Assembly (NCBI GenBank): GCA_934202505.1
Contig: CAKPXW010000008.1
Coordinates: forward strand, 1-28,709
From: an uncultured Bacilli bacterium
GTDB taxonomy: Bacteria; Bacillota_I; Bacilli_A; RFN20; CAG-631
Direction of reading: 5' to 3'
DNA: 28,709 nucleotides
Below are positions 22,246-28,709 of the stretch, piece by piece. Position numbers and translations under genes: made by a program. The notes under the pieces are model-generated. The model did no database searches and was not told the DNA's origin. It was given only the letters and a program-made list of their open reading frames with translations. Each line of letters begins with the position of its first letter. Positions within the stretch are counted from its first letter, which is position 1.

Positions 22246-22867
22246 AGTTTAATTTATCTTCTTTCTTTTTCATTCCAGCCCATAGGATAATTGCTATTTG
22301 CATTGGAATTCCTAAGAAAAATATTGGCCATAGATTAGCAAAAATGGAATCATAATATATAAATTGAATATACAAAGCTGTAAGTAATGACCAAGTAAGC
22401 AATGAGACAATAAAGAAAGTATAAATCTTTTTGCCCCAAATTGAATTAAAAATGATAAGTAATATAGAAGATGCTGGGACAGCCCATAAAAAAATCGGAT
22501 AATAATTAATTACATTGTTTTTTAAAGTAAAAAAACGAATGGCAAGAAAAATAAATGTTGCGATGAACCAAACAAGACTAACTGAAAGAAAGGTAATAAT
22601 AAATTGGTTTGTTTTATTAATTCTAATATTTTTTCCTTCCTTATCAATTATGTCGCTGATGTCTTCTTTTACAATATCATTAAGCGTAATATTATAAAGA
22701 TTACAAATTTCTAATAAAACTTCAATATCTGGCAAAGCTTCTCCATGTTCCCATTTTGAAATAGCCTTATCAGAATAGTTGAGTTTTTTTGCTAATTCAT
22801 TTTGCGTTAAATTATTTACTTTTCTAAGTTCAGCTAAATTTTTAGCTATACATTCTTTCTTTCCCAT
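22244..22867 (-). CDS. XRE-family regulator with C-terminal membrane helices
   Basis: A 207-residue protein. Residues ~7-62 form an XRE/Cro helix-turn-helix ('NLTQNELAKKLNYSDKAISK' with 'WEHGEALPDIEVLLEICNLY'). A short charged linker follows, then four hydrophobic segments ('TFLSVSLVWFIATFIFLAI', 'YPIFLWAVPASSILLIIF', 'FFIVSLLTWSLLTALYI', 'FFLGIPMQIAIILWAG') and a Lys-rich tail. This layout suggests a membrane-tethered transcriptional regulator. Its targets are unknown; it may regulate itself or the neighbouring AraC gene. The ATG at 22867 is preferred over a GTG at 22885, although neither has a strong ribosome binding site. Confidence 0.85.
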   Translation of the reverse strand: MGKKECIAKNLAELRKVNNLTQNELAKKLNYSDKAISKWEHGEALPDIEVLLEICNLYNITLNDIVKEDISDIIDKEGKNIRINKTNQFIITFLSVSLVWFIATFIFLAIRFFTLKNNVINYYPIFLWAVPASSILLIIFNSIWGKKIYTFFIVSLLTWSLLTALYIQFIYYDSIFANLWPIFFLGIPMQIAIILWAGMKKKEDKLN

Positions 22868-22920
22868 ACATAAAAAGTCTAGCACAATTTAAAGAAAAAA
22901 ACCACTTTTTTATATTTTTA

Positions 22921-23796
22921 TTATGATGAAATACTTTTCTTGTATTGACTTGGAGTCATATTTGTATACTTTTTAAAAGTATTTGTAAAATGTGAAGGAG
23001 TGTCAAAACATAATGATTCAAAAATTTGAGAAAAGGAAAAGCCATTTATAATTAATTTTTTTGCTTCTTCAATTTTCAAATTAAGATAGTAATCAATTAT
23101 GGAAACATTCATAGCTTTTTTAAAATGTGTACAAACATAAGTTTTACAATATCTAGTTTCTTTACATACATCTTCTATGGTTACTTTTCTATATAAACTA
23201 TTATTTAAAAAGTTTATTACTTTTTCTTCAAAAGATAAATTTTCATTAGTCTTTGGAAGGAAAACAATAGTCGGACGATAGGACATTGCATCTTTCCTTA
23301 AAAGTTTGATTAAAAATATTTCTAAATAATTTTTTATCATTTGTTCACCGCCAACAAGAGGATGTTCTAATAATTGTAATTGATTTAAATTAGGATTGAA
23401 TTTTGGTAAATTAAAAGTGCTTTTAGCTTCCTTAATGATATTTGATAAAAGATTAATACTACTATTATCAAGTTGGATCTTTTTGCTTTTAAAATAATTC
23501 ATACAAGGAGAATTGCATACAAAACTAATTATAAATAAATTAGCATCTTTTTCACATTTTAAAGAATGAAAAAGATTAGGAGATATGAATAAAATTTCTC
23601 CAGCATTTAAAATAATCTTTTTATTTTCTATATGATAGGTGATTTGATTTTTATCTACATAGGCTATCTCCCAAAAATTATGTTTTTCCCCATTAAAAGA
23701 ATATTTTTTTATAAGTTCTTGATAATGAATAGTAACAATTTTTTTGATCATTAAAAGGTTATTCAGTTTATACTCATAATAGTTTCTATTTTCCAT
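22921..23796 (-). CDS. AraC-family transcriptional regulator
   Basis: An effector-binding cupin-like N-terminal domain ('NFWEIAYVDKNQITYHI', 'LNAGEILFISPNLFHSL') is followed by an AraC-type double helix-turn-helix: 'VTIEDVCKETRYCKTYVCTH' for the first helix pair, and 'GFSFSQIFESLCFDTPSHFT' with 'FKKYTNMTPSQYKKS' for the second. It is divergent from nahK-galT-galE with about 150 bp between start codons, so it most likely regulates that sugar operon in response to a sugar. The start is uncertain: the ATG at 23796 is chosen, but an in-frame ATG at 23814 and a GTG at 23841 would add a hydrophobic leader, and none has a clear ribosome binding site. Confidence 0.87.
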   Translation of the reverse strand: MENRNYYEYKLNNLLMIKKIVTIHYQELIKKYSFNGEKHNFWEIAYVDKNQITYHIENKKIILNAGEILFISPNLFHSLKCEKDANLFIISFVCNSPCMNYFKSKKIQLDNSSINLLSNIIKEAKSTFNLPKFNPNLNQLQLLEHPLVGGEQMIKNYLEIFLIKLLRKDAMSYRPTIVFLPKTNENLSFEEKVINFLNNSLYRKVTIEDVCKETRYCKTYVCTHFKKAMNVSIIDYYLNLKIEEAKKLIINGFSFSQIFESLCFDTPSHFTNTFKKYTNMTPSQYKKSISS

Positions 23797-23886
23797 ATTA
23801 ATATGATAAATCATAATTAGCAAAATTGCAAATATAAACACAAATATTTTATGAACGATTTTACAAAAAACGTGAAAGATATTGTC

Positions 23887-23914
23887 TTGCTTAACTTAGT
23901 AATTAGTATATAGT
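23887..23914 (+). promoter_or_regulatory. Probable promoter of the nahK-galT-galE operon
   Basis: TTGCTT (23887-23892), a 16-bp spacer and TATAGT (23909-23914). An AAAGGA stretch follows at 23922-23927, but it is 18 bp from the nahK ATG, which is longer than usual. The region lies between the divergent AraC gene and nahK and is where the regulator is expected to bind. Confidence 0.5.
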
Positions 23915-23945
23915 AATAGAGAAAGGAATAATAATAATTTGATTT

Positions 23946-25025
23946 ATGGATAATACTTTATATAGAATCGTAAGACAATTTAAAGTCGATGGAAATGTTT
24001 TAGAAATAAAACCATACGGAAACGGACATATCAATATCACTTTTTTAGTAATAACAGACAAAAAAAGATACATCTTACAAAAAATTAATCAAACACTATT
24101 TAAAGATGTTTCTAAATTAATGAATAACATTTATTTAGTAACAACACACATTAAAGAAAATTTTCCCAATAAGCAAACTTTAACTATTATAAAAACAAAA
24201 GATGAAAAAATTTTTTTACAAGATGTTTCAGGTGATTATCGTGTTTATGAATTTATTGAAAATACTGTTTGCTTGCAAATAGTTTCTAATGAAAATGAAT
24301 TTTATGAAAGTGCTTGTGCATTTGGTGAATTTGCAAATATGTTAGCAACATTTGATGCTAAAAAACTTTATGAAATATTACCAAATTTTCATAATACGAA
24401 ATCACGTTTTCATGATTTCACAAAGGCTGTAAATGATGATATTTCTAAAAGAAAAAATAATGTATTAAAAGAAATTGAATTTGTTAATCAAAGAAAAGAC
24501 TATTGTAATAAAATTGTTTCTTTACTTGAAAACAAACAAATACCTTTAAGAGTTACACATAATGATACTAAACTTAATAATGTTTTACTTGATGAAAAAA
24601 ACTTTAAAGGAGTTGCAGTAATTGATTTAGATACAGTAATGCCTGGATCAATTTGCTATGATTTTGGTGATTCTATTCGTTTTGGTTGTAATTCAAGTTA
24701 TGAAGATGATTCAAATTTAAATAATGTTCATTTTAGAATAGATTTATTTGAAATATATGTAGATGGCTATTTGAAAATGTTAAATAAAAGCATTTCAACT
24801 GTTGAAAAAGATAATCTTGCTTTTGGAGCAATATTGATGACATATGAATGTGGAATGCGTTTTTTAGCAGATTATTTAAATGGGGATACCTATTTTAAAA
24901 CTAAATATTTAAATCATAATTTAGATAGATGTCATACACAATTTAAATTAGTTTCTGATATGGAAAATAAACTAAATGAAATGAATGAAATTGTAAATAA
25001 ATATTATAGAATATATTGTATATAG
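23946..25025 (+). CDS. nahK: N-acetylhexosamine 1-kinase-like sugar kinase (APH fold)
   Basis: A 359-residue kinase of the aminoglycoside-phosphotransferase fold, the size of the lacto-N-biose pathway kinase NahK. Visible motifs are the N-terminal 'IKPYGNGHINITFLV' with 'KRYILQKIN' (nucleotide-binding Lys), the catalytic loop 'VTHNDTKLNNVLLD' (HNDxxxxN) and the metal-binding 'VIDLDTVMPGSICYDFGDSI'. In bifidobacteria NahK makes GlcNAc-1-phosphate and GalNAc-1-phosphate from the free sugars. The gene order nahK-galT-galE here matches that pathway, which supports the assignment. The kinase might instead act on another hexose such as galactose. The ATG at 23946 is the first usable start, because a stop lies just upstream in frame. 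Confidence 0.82.
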   Translation: MDNTLYRIVRQFKVDGNVLEIKPYGNGHINITFLVITDKKRYILQKINQTLFKDVSKLMNNIYLVTTHIKENFPNKQTLTIIKTKDEKIFLQDVSGDYRVYEFIENTVCLQIVSNENEFYESACAFGEFANMLATFDAKKLYEILPNFHNTKSRFHDFTKAVNDDISKRKNNVLKEIEFVNQRKDYCNKIVSLLENKQIPLRVTHNDTKLNNVLLDEKNFKGVAVIDLDTVMPGSICYDFGDSIRFGCNSSYEDDSNLNNVHFRIDLFEIYVDGYLKMLNKSISTVEKDNLAFGAILMTYECGMRFLADYLNGDTYFKTKYLNHNLDRCHTQFKLVSDMENKLNEMNEIVNKYYRIYCI

Positions 25026-25037
25026 GAGTTATTTGGC

Positions 25038-26534
25038 ATGGATAGTGTAAAAATTCAAAATTTAATTAATTATGCAAAATATCATTTGAAACTTAATCCT
25101 CTTGATGAAATTTATGTTAGAAATCGTTTACTTGAAGCAACTTTTTCTGATGAATTTGAAGCAAATGAAGGCAACATTGATGTAAGTAAAATAGATGTTC
25201 CTGATCAAGTAATTGATCCAATATTAGATGAATTAATTGCAACTAATAAAATAGATGCTTCCTTAAAAGAGGGATATCTTTGTAAACTTATGGATATTGT
25301 TTCATTACGTCCAAGTGAAATAGAAAAAATATTTCATGAATTATATGATAAAAAGCCATTAGATGCTTTTAAATGGCTAATTTCTTATAGTGAGAAAAAT
25401 AGTTATGTAAAGAAATCATCAATTAATAACAATATCAAATGGGTAGCAAATGGTACAAAAGGGCCACTTGAAATTACCATAAATCTTAGTAAACCGGAAA
25501 AAACACTTGCACAAGTAAAACAAGCAGCCAAAGCAAATAATAAATATCCAAAGTGTGCTATTTGTGTAGATAACATGGGATTTTATGGGCATAATATTAC
25601 AAAACAAAATTTAAGATGCATATACTTAAATTTAAATAATGAAAAATGGTTTTGGCAATATTCTCCTTATGGATATTTTAATGAACATGGAATTGCTTTG
25701 AATACTAAGCATACACCAATGGTAGTAGAAAAAGAAAATATAAAAAGATTATTTGACTTTTTAGATTATATCCCAGAATATTTTATAGGGTTTAATGCTG
25801 CTCTTCCAATTGTTGGTGGTTCAATTCTTGCTCATGACCATTATCAAGGTGGAAATTATGTATTACCTTTAGATAAGGCACAACCAAAATATTTTTATAA
25901 TAGTCATATGGAAAATGTAGAAGTTTCAAGACTTGATTGGTATAACAATGTTATCGAAATCAAATCATCTTCAAGAAAAGATGTTGAAAAATTAGCAGGA
26001 ATTATTATTGATAATTGGAAAAAATATAACGATATTGAAAATGTAATTATTGCTAGTGATGAAGAAGGTATACATAATTCAATTAGTGCGACTTCTAGAA
26101 AAATGGATGAAAAATATGTTTTACATTTAATATTAAGAAATAATAAAACAAGCAGCGAATATCCAGATGGAATATATCATGCTCATCGTGAATATTTTAA
26201 TATTAAGCAAGAATCTATCGGATTAATAGAAGCAGCAGGTTTATTTATTTTACCTGCAAGACTTTTAAGACAGCTTGGAATAATAGAAAAAATTCTTACG
26301 GGAGAAACAATTACTTTAACTGATGATATGTTTGTACATAAAGATATGATAAATCGCTTAACAAAACAAAATGGAACTAATAATACTTTAGAAAAGTCAC
26401 AACAAATTGTAAGAAATGAAATTAACCGCATTTGTGTTGAAATATTAAAAAATACAGCAATCTTTAAAGATAATGAACAAGGTGAAAAAGGATTCGATAA
26501 ATTCATGCTTTCAATTGGAATGGAGAGATTATAA
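25038..26534 (+). CDS. galT: UTP/UDP-glucose:hexose-1-phosphate uridylyltransferase, class II
   Basis: A 498-residue protein of the class II GalT family found mainly in Gram-positive bacteria. It transfers UMP between UDP-glucose and hexose-1-phosphate. Visible features are 'LLEATFSDEFEANEGNIDV'-type N-terminal sequence, 'PKCAICVDNMGFYG' and the active-site region 'GGSILAHDHYQGGNYVLP', which carries the His-rich motif of the family. 'YPDGIYHAHREYFNIKQESI' and 'GLFILPARL' follow in the C-terminal part. The start has AGGAG at 25024-25028 and lies 12 bp after nahK, and the stop overlaps the galE start by one base. In this operon the acceptor is probably the sugar-1-phosphate made by the kinase. 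Confidence 0.93.
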   Translation: MDSVKIQNLINYAKYHLKLNPLDEIYVRNRLLEATFSDEFEANEGNIDVSKIDVPDQVIDPILDELIATNKIDASLKEGYLCKLMDIVSLRPSEIEKIFHELYDKKPLDAFKWLISYSEKNSYVKKSSINNNIKWVANGTKGPLEITINLSKPEKTLAQVKQAAKANNKYPKCAICVDNMGFYGHNITKQNLRCIYLNLNNEKWFWQYSPYGYFNEHGIALNTKHTPMVVEKENIKRLFDFLDYIPEYFIGFNAALPIVGGSILAHDHYQGGNYVLPLDKAQPKYFYNSHMENVEVSRLDWYNNVIEIKSSSRKDVEKLAGIIIDNWKKYNDIENVIIASDEEGIHNSISATSRKMDEKYVLHLILRNNKTSSEYPDGIYHAHREYFNIKQESIGLIEAAGLFILPARLLRQLGIIEKILTGETITLTDDMFVHKDMINRLTKQNGTNNTLEKSQQIVRNEINRICVEILKNTAIFKDNEQGEKGFDKFMLSIGMERL

Positions 26535-27550
26535 TGAAAACTGTTTTAGTAACTGGTGGTGCAGGATATATTGCAAGTCATACAAATGTTTTGCTTCTTG
26601 AAAAAGGATATAATGTAATTGTTGTGGATAATTATTCAAATTCTTCTAGTGTTTCGATTGATAGAGTTGAAAAAATAACTGGTAAAAAGATTAAAACTTA
26701 TGTGGTAGATATTAGAGATGCTAATAGAATGGATGAAATATTTGCAAGCAATCATATTGACTATGTAATTCATTTTGCAGGATTAAAGGCTGTAGGTGAA
26801 AGTGTTAGTAAACCTCTTGAATATTATGATAATAATATTGGGGGAACAATAGTTTTACTTGAAACAATGAAAAAATATAATGTTAAAAACATCATATTTT
26901 CATCTAGCGCAACAGTTTATGGAACTCCTGAAAAACTTCCACTTACAGAAATATGTAAAACAGGTGGAACTACCAATCCATATGGAACATCCAAATTAAT
27001 GATCGAACATATTTTAAAAGATTTATATCATAGTGATAATAGTTGGAATATTATGTTATTGCGTTATTTTAATCCAGTAGGTGCTCATGAATCTGGACTT
27101 ATTGGTGAAGATCCTAATGGTATTCCTAATAATTTAATGCCTTATGTTGCTCAAGTTGCTGTTGGAAAGTTGCCTTTTATTAATGTTTATGGCAATGATT
27201 ATGAAACAAAAGATGGCACAGGGGTTAGAGATTATATTCATGTATGTGATTTGGCAAAGGGACATATTTTAGCTCTTGAACATATGGATAATAACGGATT
27301 AAAAATTTATAATTTAGGAACTGGCATTGGATATAGTGTTTTAGATATGATACATGGCTTTGAGAAAGCTTGTGGGAAACAATTACCATATAAAATTTGC
27401 CCTAGAAGACCTGGGGATTTAGCGTGCGTCTATGCAAATTGTGATAAAGCTTTTAAAGAATTAGGCTTTAAAGCAGAGTATGATATGGAAAAAATGTGCT
27501 CTTCTCAATGGAAATGGCAAAGACTTAATCCAAATGGATATAAAAATTAA
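26534..27550 (+). CDS. galE: UDP-glucose 4-epimerase
   Basis: An NAD-dependent short-chain epimerase of 338 residues. It interconverts UDP-glucose and UDP-galactose, and in many homologues also UDP-GlcNAc and UDP-GalNAc. Motifs are the Rossmann 'VTGGAGYIASHT', 'VVDNYSNSS', 'HFAGLKAVGESV', the serine-rich 'IFSSSATVYG' and the catalytic 'NPYGTSKLMIEHIL' (YxxxK). 'LRYFNPVGAHESGLIGEDP' and 'GTGVRDYIHVCDLAKGH' complete the set. It is coupled to galT by the overlapping TAATG, and GGAGAG in the galT tail serves as its ribosome binding site. It ends the sugar operon. Confidence 0.97.
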   Translation: MKTVLVTGGAGYIASHTNVLLLEKGYNVIVVDNYSNSSSVSIDRVEKITGKKIKTYVVDIRDANRMDEIFASNHIDYVIHFAGLKAVGESVSKPLEYYDNNIGGTIVLLETMKKYNVKNIIFSSSATVYGTPEKLPLTEICKTGGTTNPYGTSKLMIEHILKDLYHSDNSWNIMLLRYFNPVGAHESGLIGEDPNGIPNNLMPYVAQVAVGKLPFINVYGNDYETKDGTGVRDYIHVCDLAKGHILALEHMDNNGLKIYNLGTGIGYSVLDMIHGFEKACGKQLPYKICPRRPGDLACVYANCDKAFKELGFKAEYDMEKMCSSQWKWQRLNPNGYKN

Positions 27551-27575
27551 AGCAGAAATTCCATATTAGTTATAA

Positions 27576-27605
27576 AAAAAATCAATCGTTTAGGATTGAT
27601 TTTTT
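27576..27605. terminator. Bidirectional terminator after galE
   Basis: Perfect 12-bp arms AAAAAATCAATC (27576-27587) and GATTGATTTTTT (27594-27605) enclose the loop GTTTAG. It serves galE on the plus strand and the small membrane protein gene on the minus strand, whose last codons it overlaps. Confidence 0.9.
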
Positions 27606-27988
27606 AAATATGTATCGATGTTTTCTTTTACCTTATCGGGATCAGATACATTTTGTATAACAATGTTTCCTTGGTTTAAAGTTTCGATTAAAAGTCTTCC
27701 AGAATAGCGATTTTCCATTTTAAATGTTACTTCTTTTATTTCATTTATAGGGACAATTATTAACTTAGTTTGATTAATAATCAATTTATTATCGATAATT
27801 TGAATTAGTTCATGATTTGAAAACAACCATTTACACATTAAGATTAATAAAATTAAGTCACAAATACCAAATAATAATATAAAAGATAAATCACCTATTA
27901 CACTAAAAATAATAAATAAAATTAAAAAGATAAAAAAAGCAATTGATTCTAAAATAATGAAAAAACGACTCTTTTTTGCAAGTACCAT
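27590..27988 (-). CDS. Small two-helix membrane protein of unknown function
   Basis: A 132-residue protein, not recognised. Two closely spaced hydrophobic segments ('FFIILESIAFFIFLILFIIF' and 'LSFILLFGICDLILLILMC') are followed by a ~75-residue cytoplasmic-type beta-rich domain ('LIQIIDNKLIINQTKLIIV', 'INEIKEVTFKMENRYSGRL'). That layout is seen in bacterial PH-like (bPH/YdbT-type) membrane proteins, but it is only a resemblance. The ATG at 27988 is preferred over the TTG at 28000; the upstream GGTAA is a weak ribosome binding site. It lies 36 bp downstream of the lipoprotein gene with no terminator between, so the two are probably co-transcribed. Confidence 0.75.
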   Translation of the reverse strand: MVLAKKSRFFIILESIAFFIFLILFIIFSVIGDLSFILLFGICDLILLILMCKWLFSNHELIQIIDNKLIINQTKLIIVPINEIKEVTFKMENRYSGRLLIETLNQGNIVIQNVSDPDKVKENIDTYLKNQS

Positions 27989-28024
27989 ATTAGTTACCAA
28001 ATTCTATAAAACTAAGATAAACTA

Positions 28025-28504
28025 TTACTTACTTTCTTCTTGTACAAAAGTGATTGTTTTAGCCCAATCAAGGAATTTATCCTTATAAGAATTAGCTTTT
28101 TTTTCCTTACAATAAAATTCGAAATCATATAGATAATCATTATGATCAAATACACAATCAAAATATTGATAAGTTTCACCTTGAGCCGTGTTAGTATAGT
28201 AAGCATATTTAAAATTTAAATTATCACTTTCATATGATTCAATAGTACTTTCAACTTTTAAATTGTTGAATGCATATTCAAGATAAGAAGTTGCTGTGTA
28301 ACCAAATGATGATTCAATACGAACAACAGCAAAGCCAACTTCACTTGTTTGTGCATAATAATAAGTGTTAACTAGATCAGCTTTTACAAATCCAGATGGT
28401 AAAGTAATTTCTATATCATCAATGGTAACTTTTTTGCTTCCTAGTGAACAACTTGACATTGTTATTGCAAATAATGAAATAATAGGTAATAAAAGTTTTT
28501 TCAT
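28025..28504 (-). CDS. Small predicted lipoprotein
   Basis: A 159-residue protein with a typical lipoprotein signal peptide: MKK, a hydrophobic core, and the lipobox MSSC placing the lipidated Cys at residue 19. The mature domain (about 140 residues) begins with 'KVTIDDIEITLPSGFVKADL' and is rich in Tyr, Glu and Ser. It contains a mix of beta-strand-like and charged segments. I do not recognise the family; the opening resembles small lipoproteins that adopt a PsbP/Mog1-like fold, which is only an impression. GGAGGA lies eight bases before the ATG, and a good promoter is upstream. Confidence 0.8.
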   Translation of the reverse strand: MKKLLLPIISLFAITMSSCSLGSKKVTIDDIEITLPSGFVKADLVNTYYYAQTSEVGFAVVRIESSFGYTATSYLEYAFNNLKVESTIESYESDNLNFKYAYYTNTAQGETYQYFDCVFDHNDYLYDFEFYCKEKKANSYKDKFLDWAKTITFVQEESK

Positions 28505-28527
28505 ATAAATCCTCCGTAGCCTTTATC

Positions 28528-28556
28528 ATTATATACTTTTATTTAATTTAATGCAA
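28528..28556 (-). promoter_or_regulatory. Promoter of the lipoprotein/membrane protein pair
   Basis: On the minus strand: TTGCAT (28551-28556), a 17-bp spacer and TATAAT (28528-28533), 24 bp ahead of the lipoprotein start codon, with the GGAGGA ribosome binding site between. Confidence 0.7.
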
Positions 28557-28602
28557 TTTCAAATGAATTTTAAATAAAAATATCCTTTAGATATTAAATA
28601 TC

Positions 28603-28631
28603 TTGCTAAAAAAAACAATATATTTTATAAT
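28603..28631 (+). promoter_or_regulatory. Plus-strand promoter at the right edge
   Basis: TTGCTA (28603-28608), a 17-bp spacer and TATAAT (28626-28631). Transcription would start near 28638 and run into a hairpin at 28663-28694 and out of the window. The gene served is not visible. Confidence 0.6.
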
Positions 28632-28662
28632 AAAACCTGACTTTCGTCGTTTAACTAAAAAT

Positions 28663-28709
28663 ATGGTGTACTAGAACTTAATCTGGTACACCATTTCAAT
28701 ATCTTTTTT
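28663..28709. terminator. Hairpin with T run at the right edge (attenuator or terminator)
   Basis: Perfect 9-bp arms ATGGTGTAC (28663-28671) and GTACACCAT (28686-28694) enclose a 14-nt loop. A T-rich tail ending in six T (28704-28709) follows on the plus strand; on the minus strand the hairpin is followed by ATTTTTAG. It could end a minus-strand transcript entering from the right, or form a leader hairpin behind the promoter at 28603. Confidence 0.5.

Noticed and set aside
26183..26506. A 107-codon minus-strand open frame antisense to galT
   Set aside because: It is fully inside the well-supported galT gene and has no family features or ribosome binding site.
28663..28694. Terminal inverted repeat of an insertion sequence
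   Set aside because: No transposase, second repeat copy or target-site duplication is visible in the window. Only a single hairpin is seen, so a terminator or leader structure is the simpler reading.

Overview
The window comes from a very AT-rich, low-GC Gram-positive-type bacterium that uses the standard code: TGG encodes Trp, and TGA ends thyA and the M16 protease gene. The gene set includes a class III (oxygen-sensitive) ribonucleotide reductase, lipoproteins with classical lipoboxes, a BspA-type leucine-rich-repeat surface protein, an FtsK/SpoIIIE translocase and a class II GalT. Together these suggest an anaerobic, probably host- or gut-associated Bacillota lineage, perhaps Erysipelotrichia- or Tenericutes-like. 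That placement is inferred from gene content and base composition only.

Layout. Positions 1-824 hold the 3' end of a leucine-rich-repeat surface-type protein, closed by a terminator. Positions 961-3627 carry an FtsK/SpoIIIE gene interrupted by one in-frame TAA in the linker, so the membrane half and the motor half are separate reading frames. Positions 3630-8656 form a plus-strand operon acpS-thyA-folA-plsC-pdp-MFS transporter with a good sigma-A promoter. An unrecognised helical protein (8746-9777) has its own promoter and converges on a minus-strand M16C metalloprotease (9806-12691). dapA (12827-13681) is divergent from the protease.

Positions 13711-23796 are minus-strand. They hold an nrdD-trxB pair; a dagK-plsC lipid pair; a surface 5'-nucleotidase lipoprotein with an 18-bp Ser-rich tandem repeat; a DUF1846/UPF0371 protein; an XRE regulator fused to membrane helices; and an AraC regulator. 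The AraC gene is divergent from a plus-strand nahK-galT-galE sugar operon (23946-27550). The right end carries a small membrane protein and a small lipoprotein on the minus strand, then a plus-strand promoter and hairpin that point out of the window.

Most interesting region: nrdD-trxB (13711-17100). NrdD carries a C-terminal CPNC redoxin domain. The adjacent thioredoxin reductase-like flavoprotein keeps its FAD motif and CAVC active site but has lost the NADPH-binding motifs (GxGxxA and HRRxxxR). The promoter has an exact FNR/CRP-type TGTGA-N6-TCACT palindrome centred at about -41.5. This suggests an anaerobically induced dNTP-synthesis module in which a reductase that does not use NADPH, possibly ferredoxin-dependent, reduces a redoxin built into the ribonucleotide reductase. 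The other notable points are the split FtsK, a lacto-N-biose-type nahK-galT-galE module without a phosphorylase, and the variable-repeat lipoprotein.
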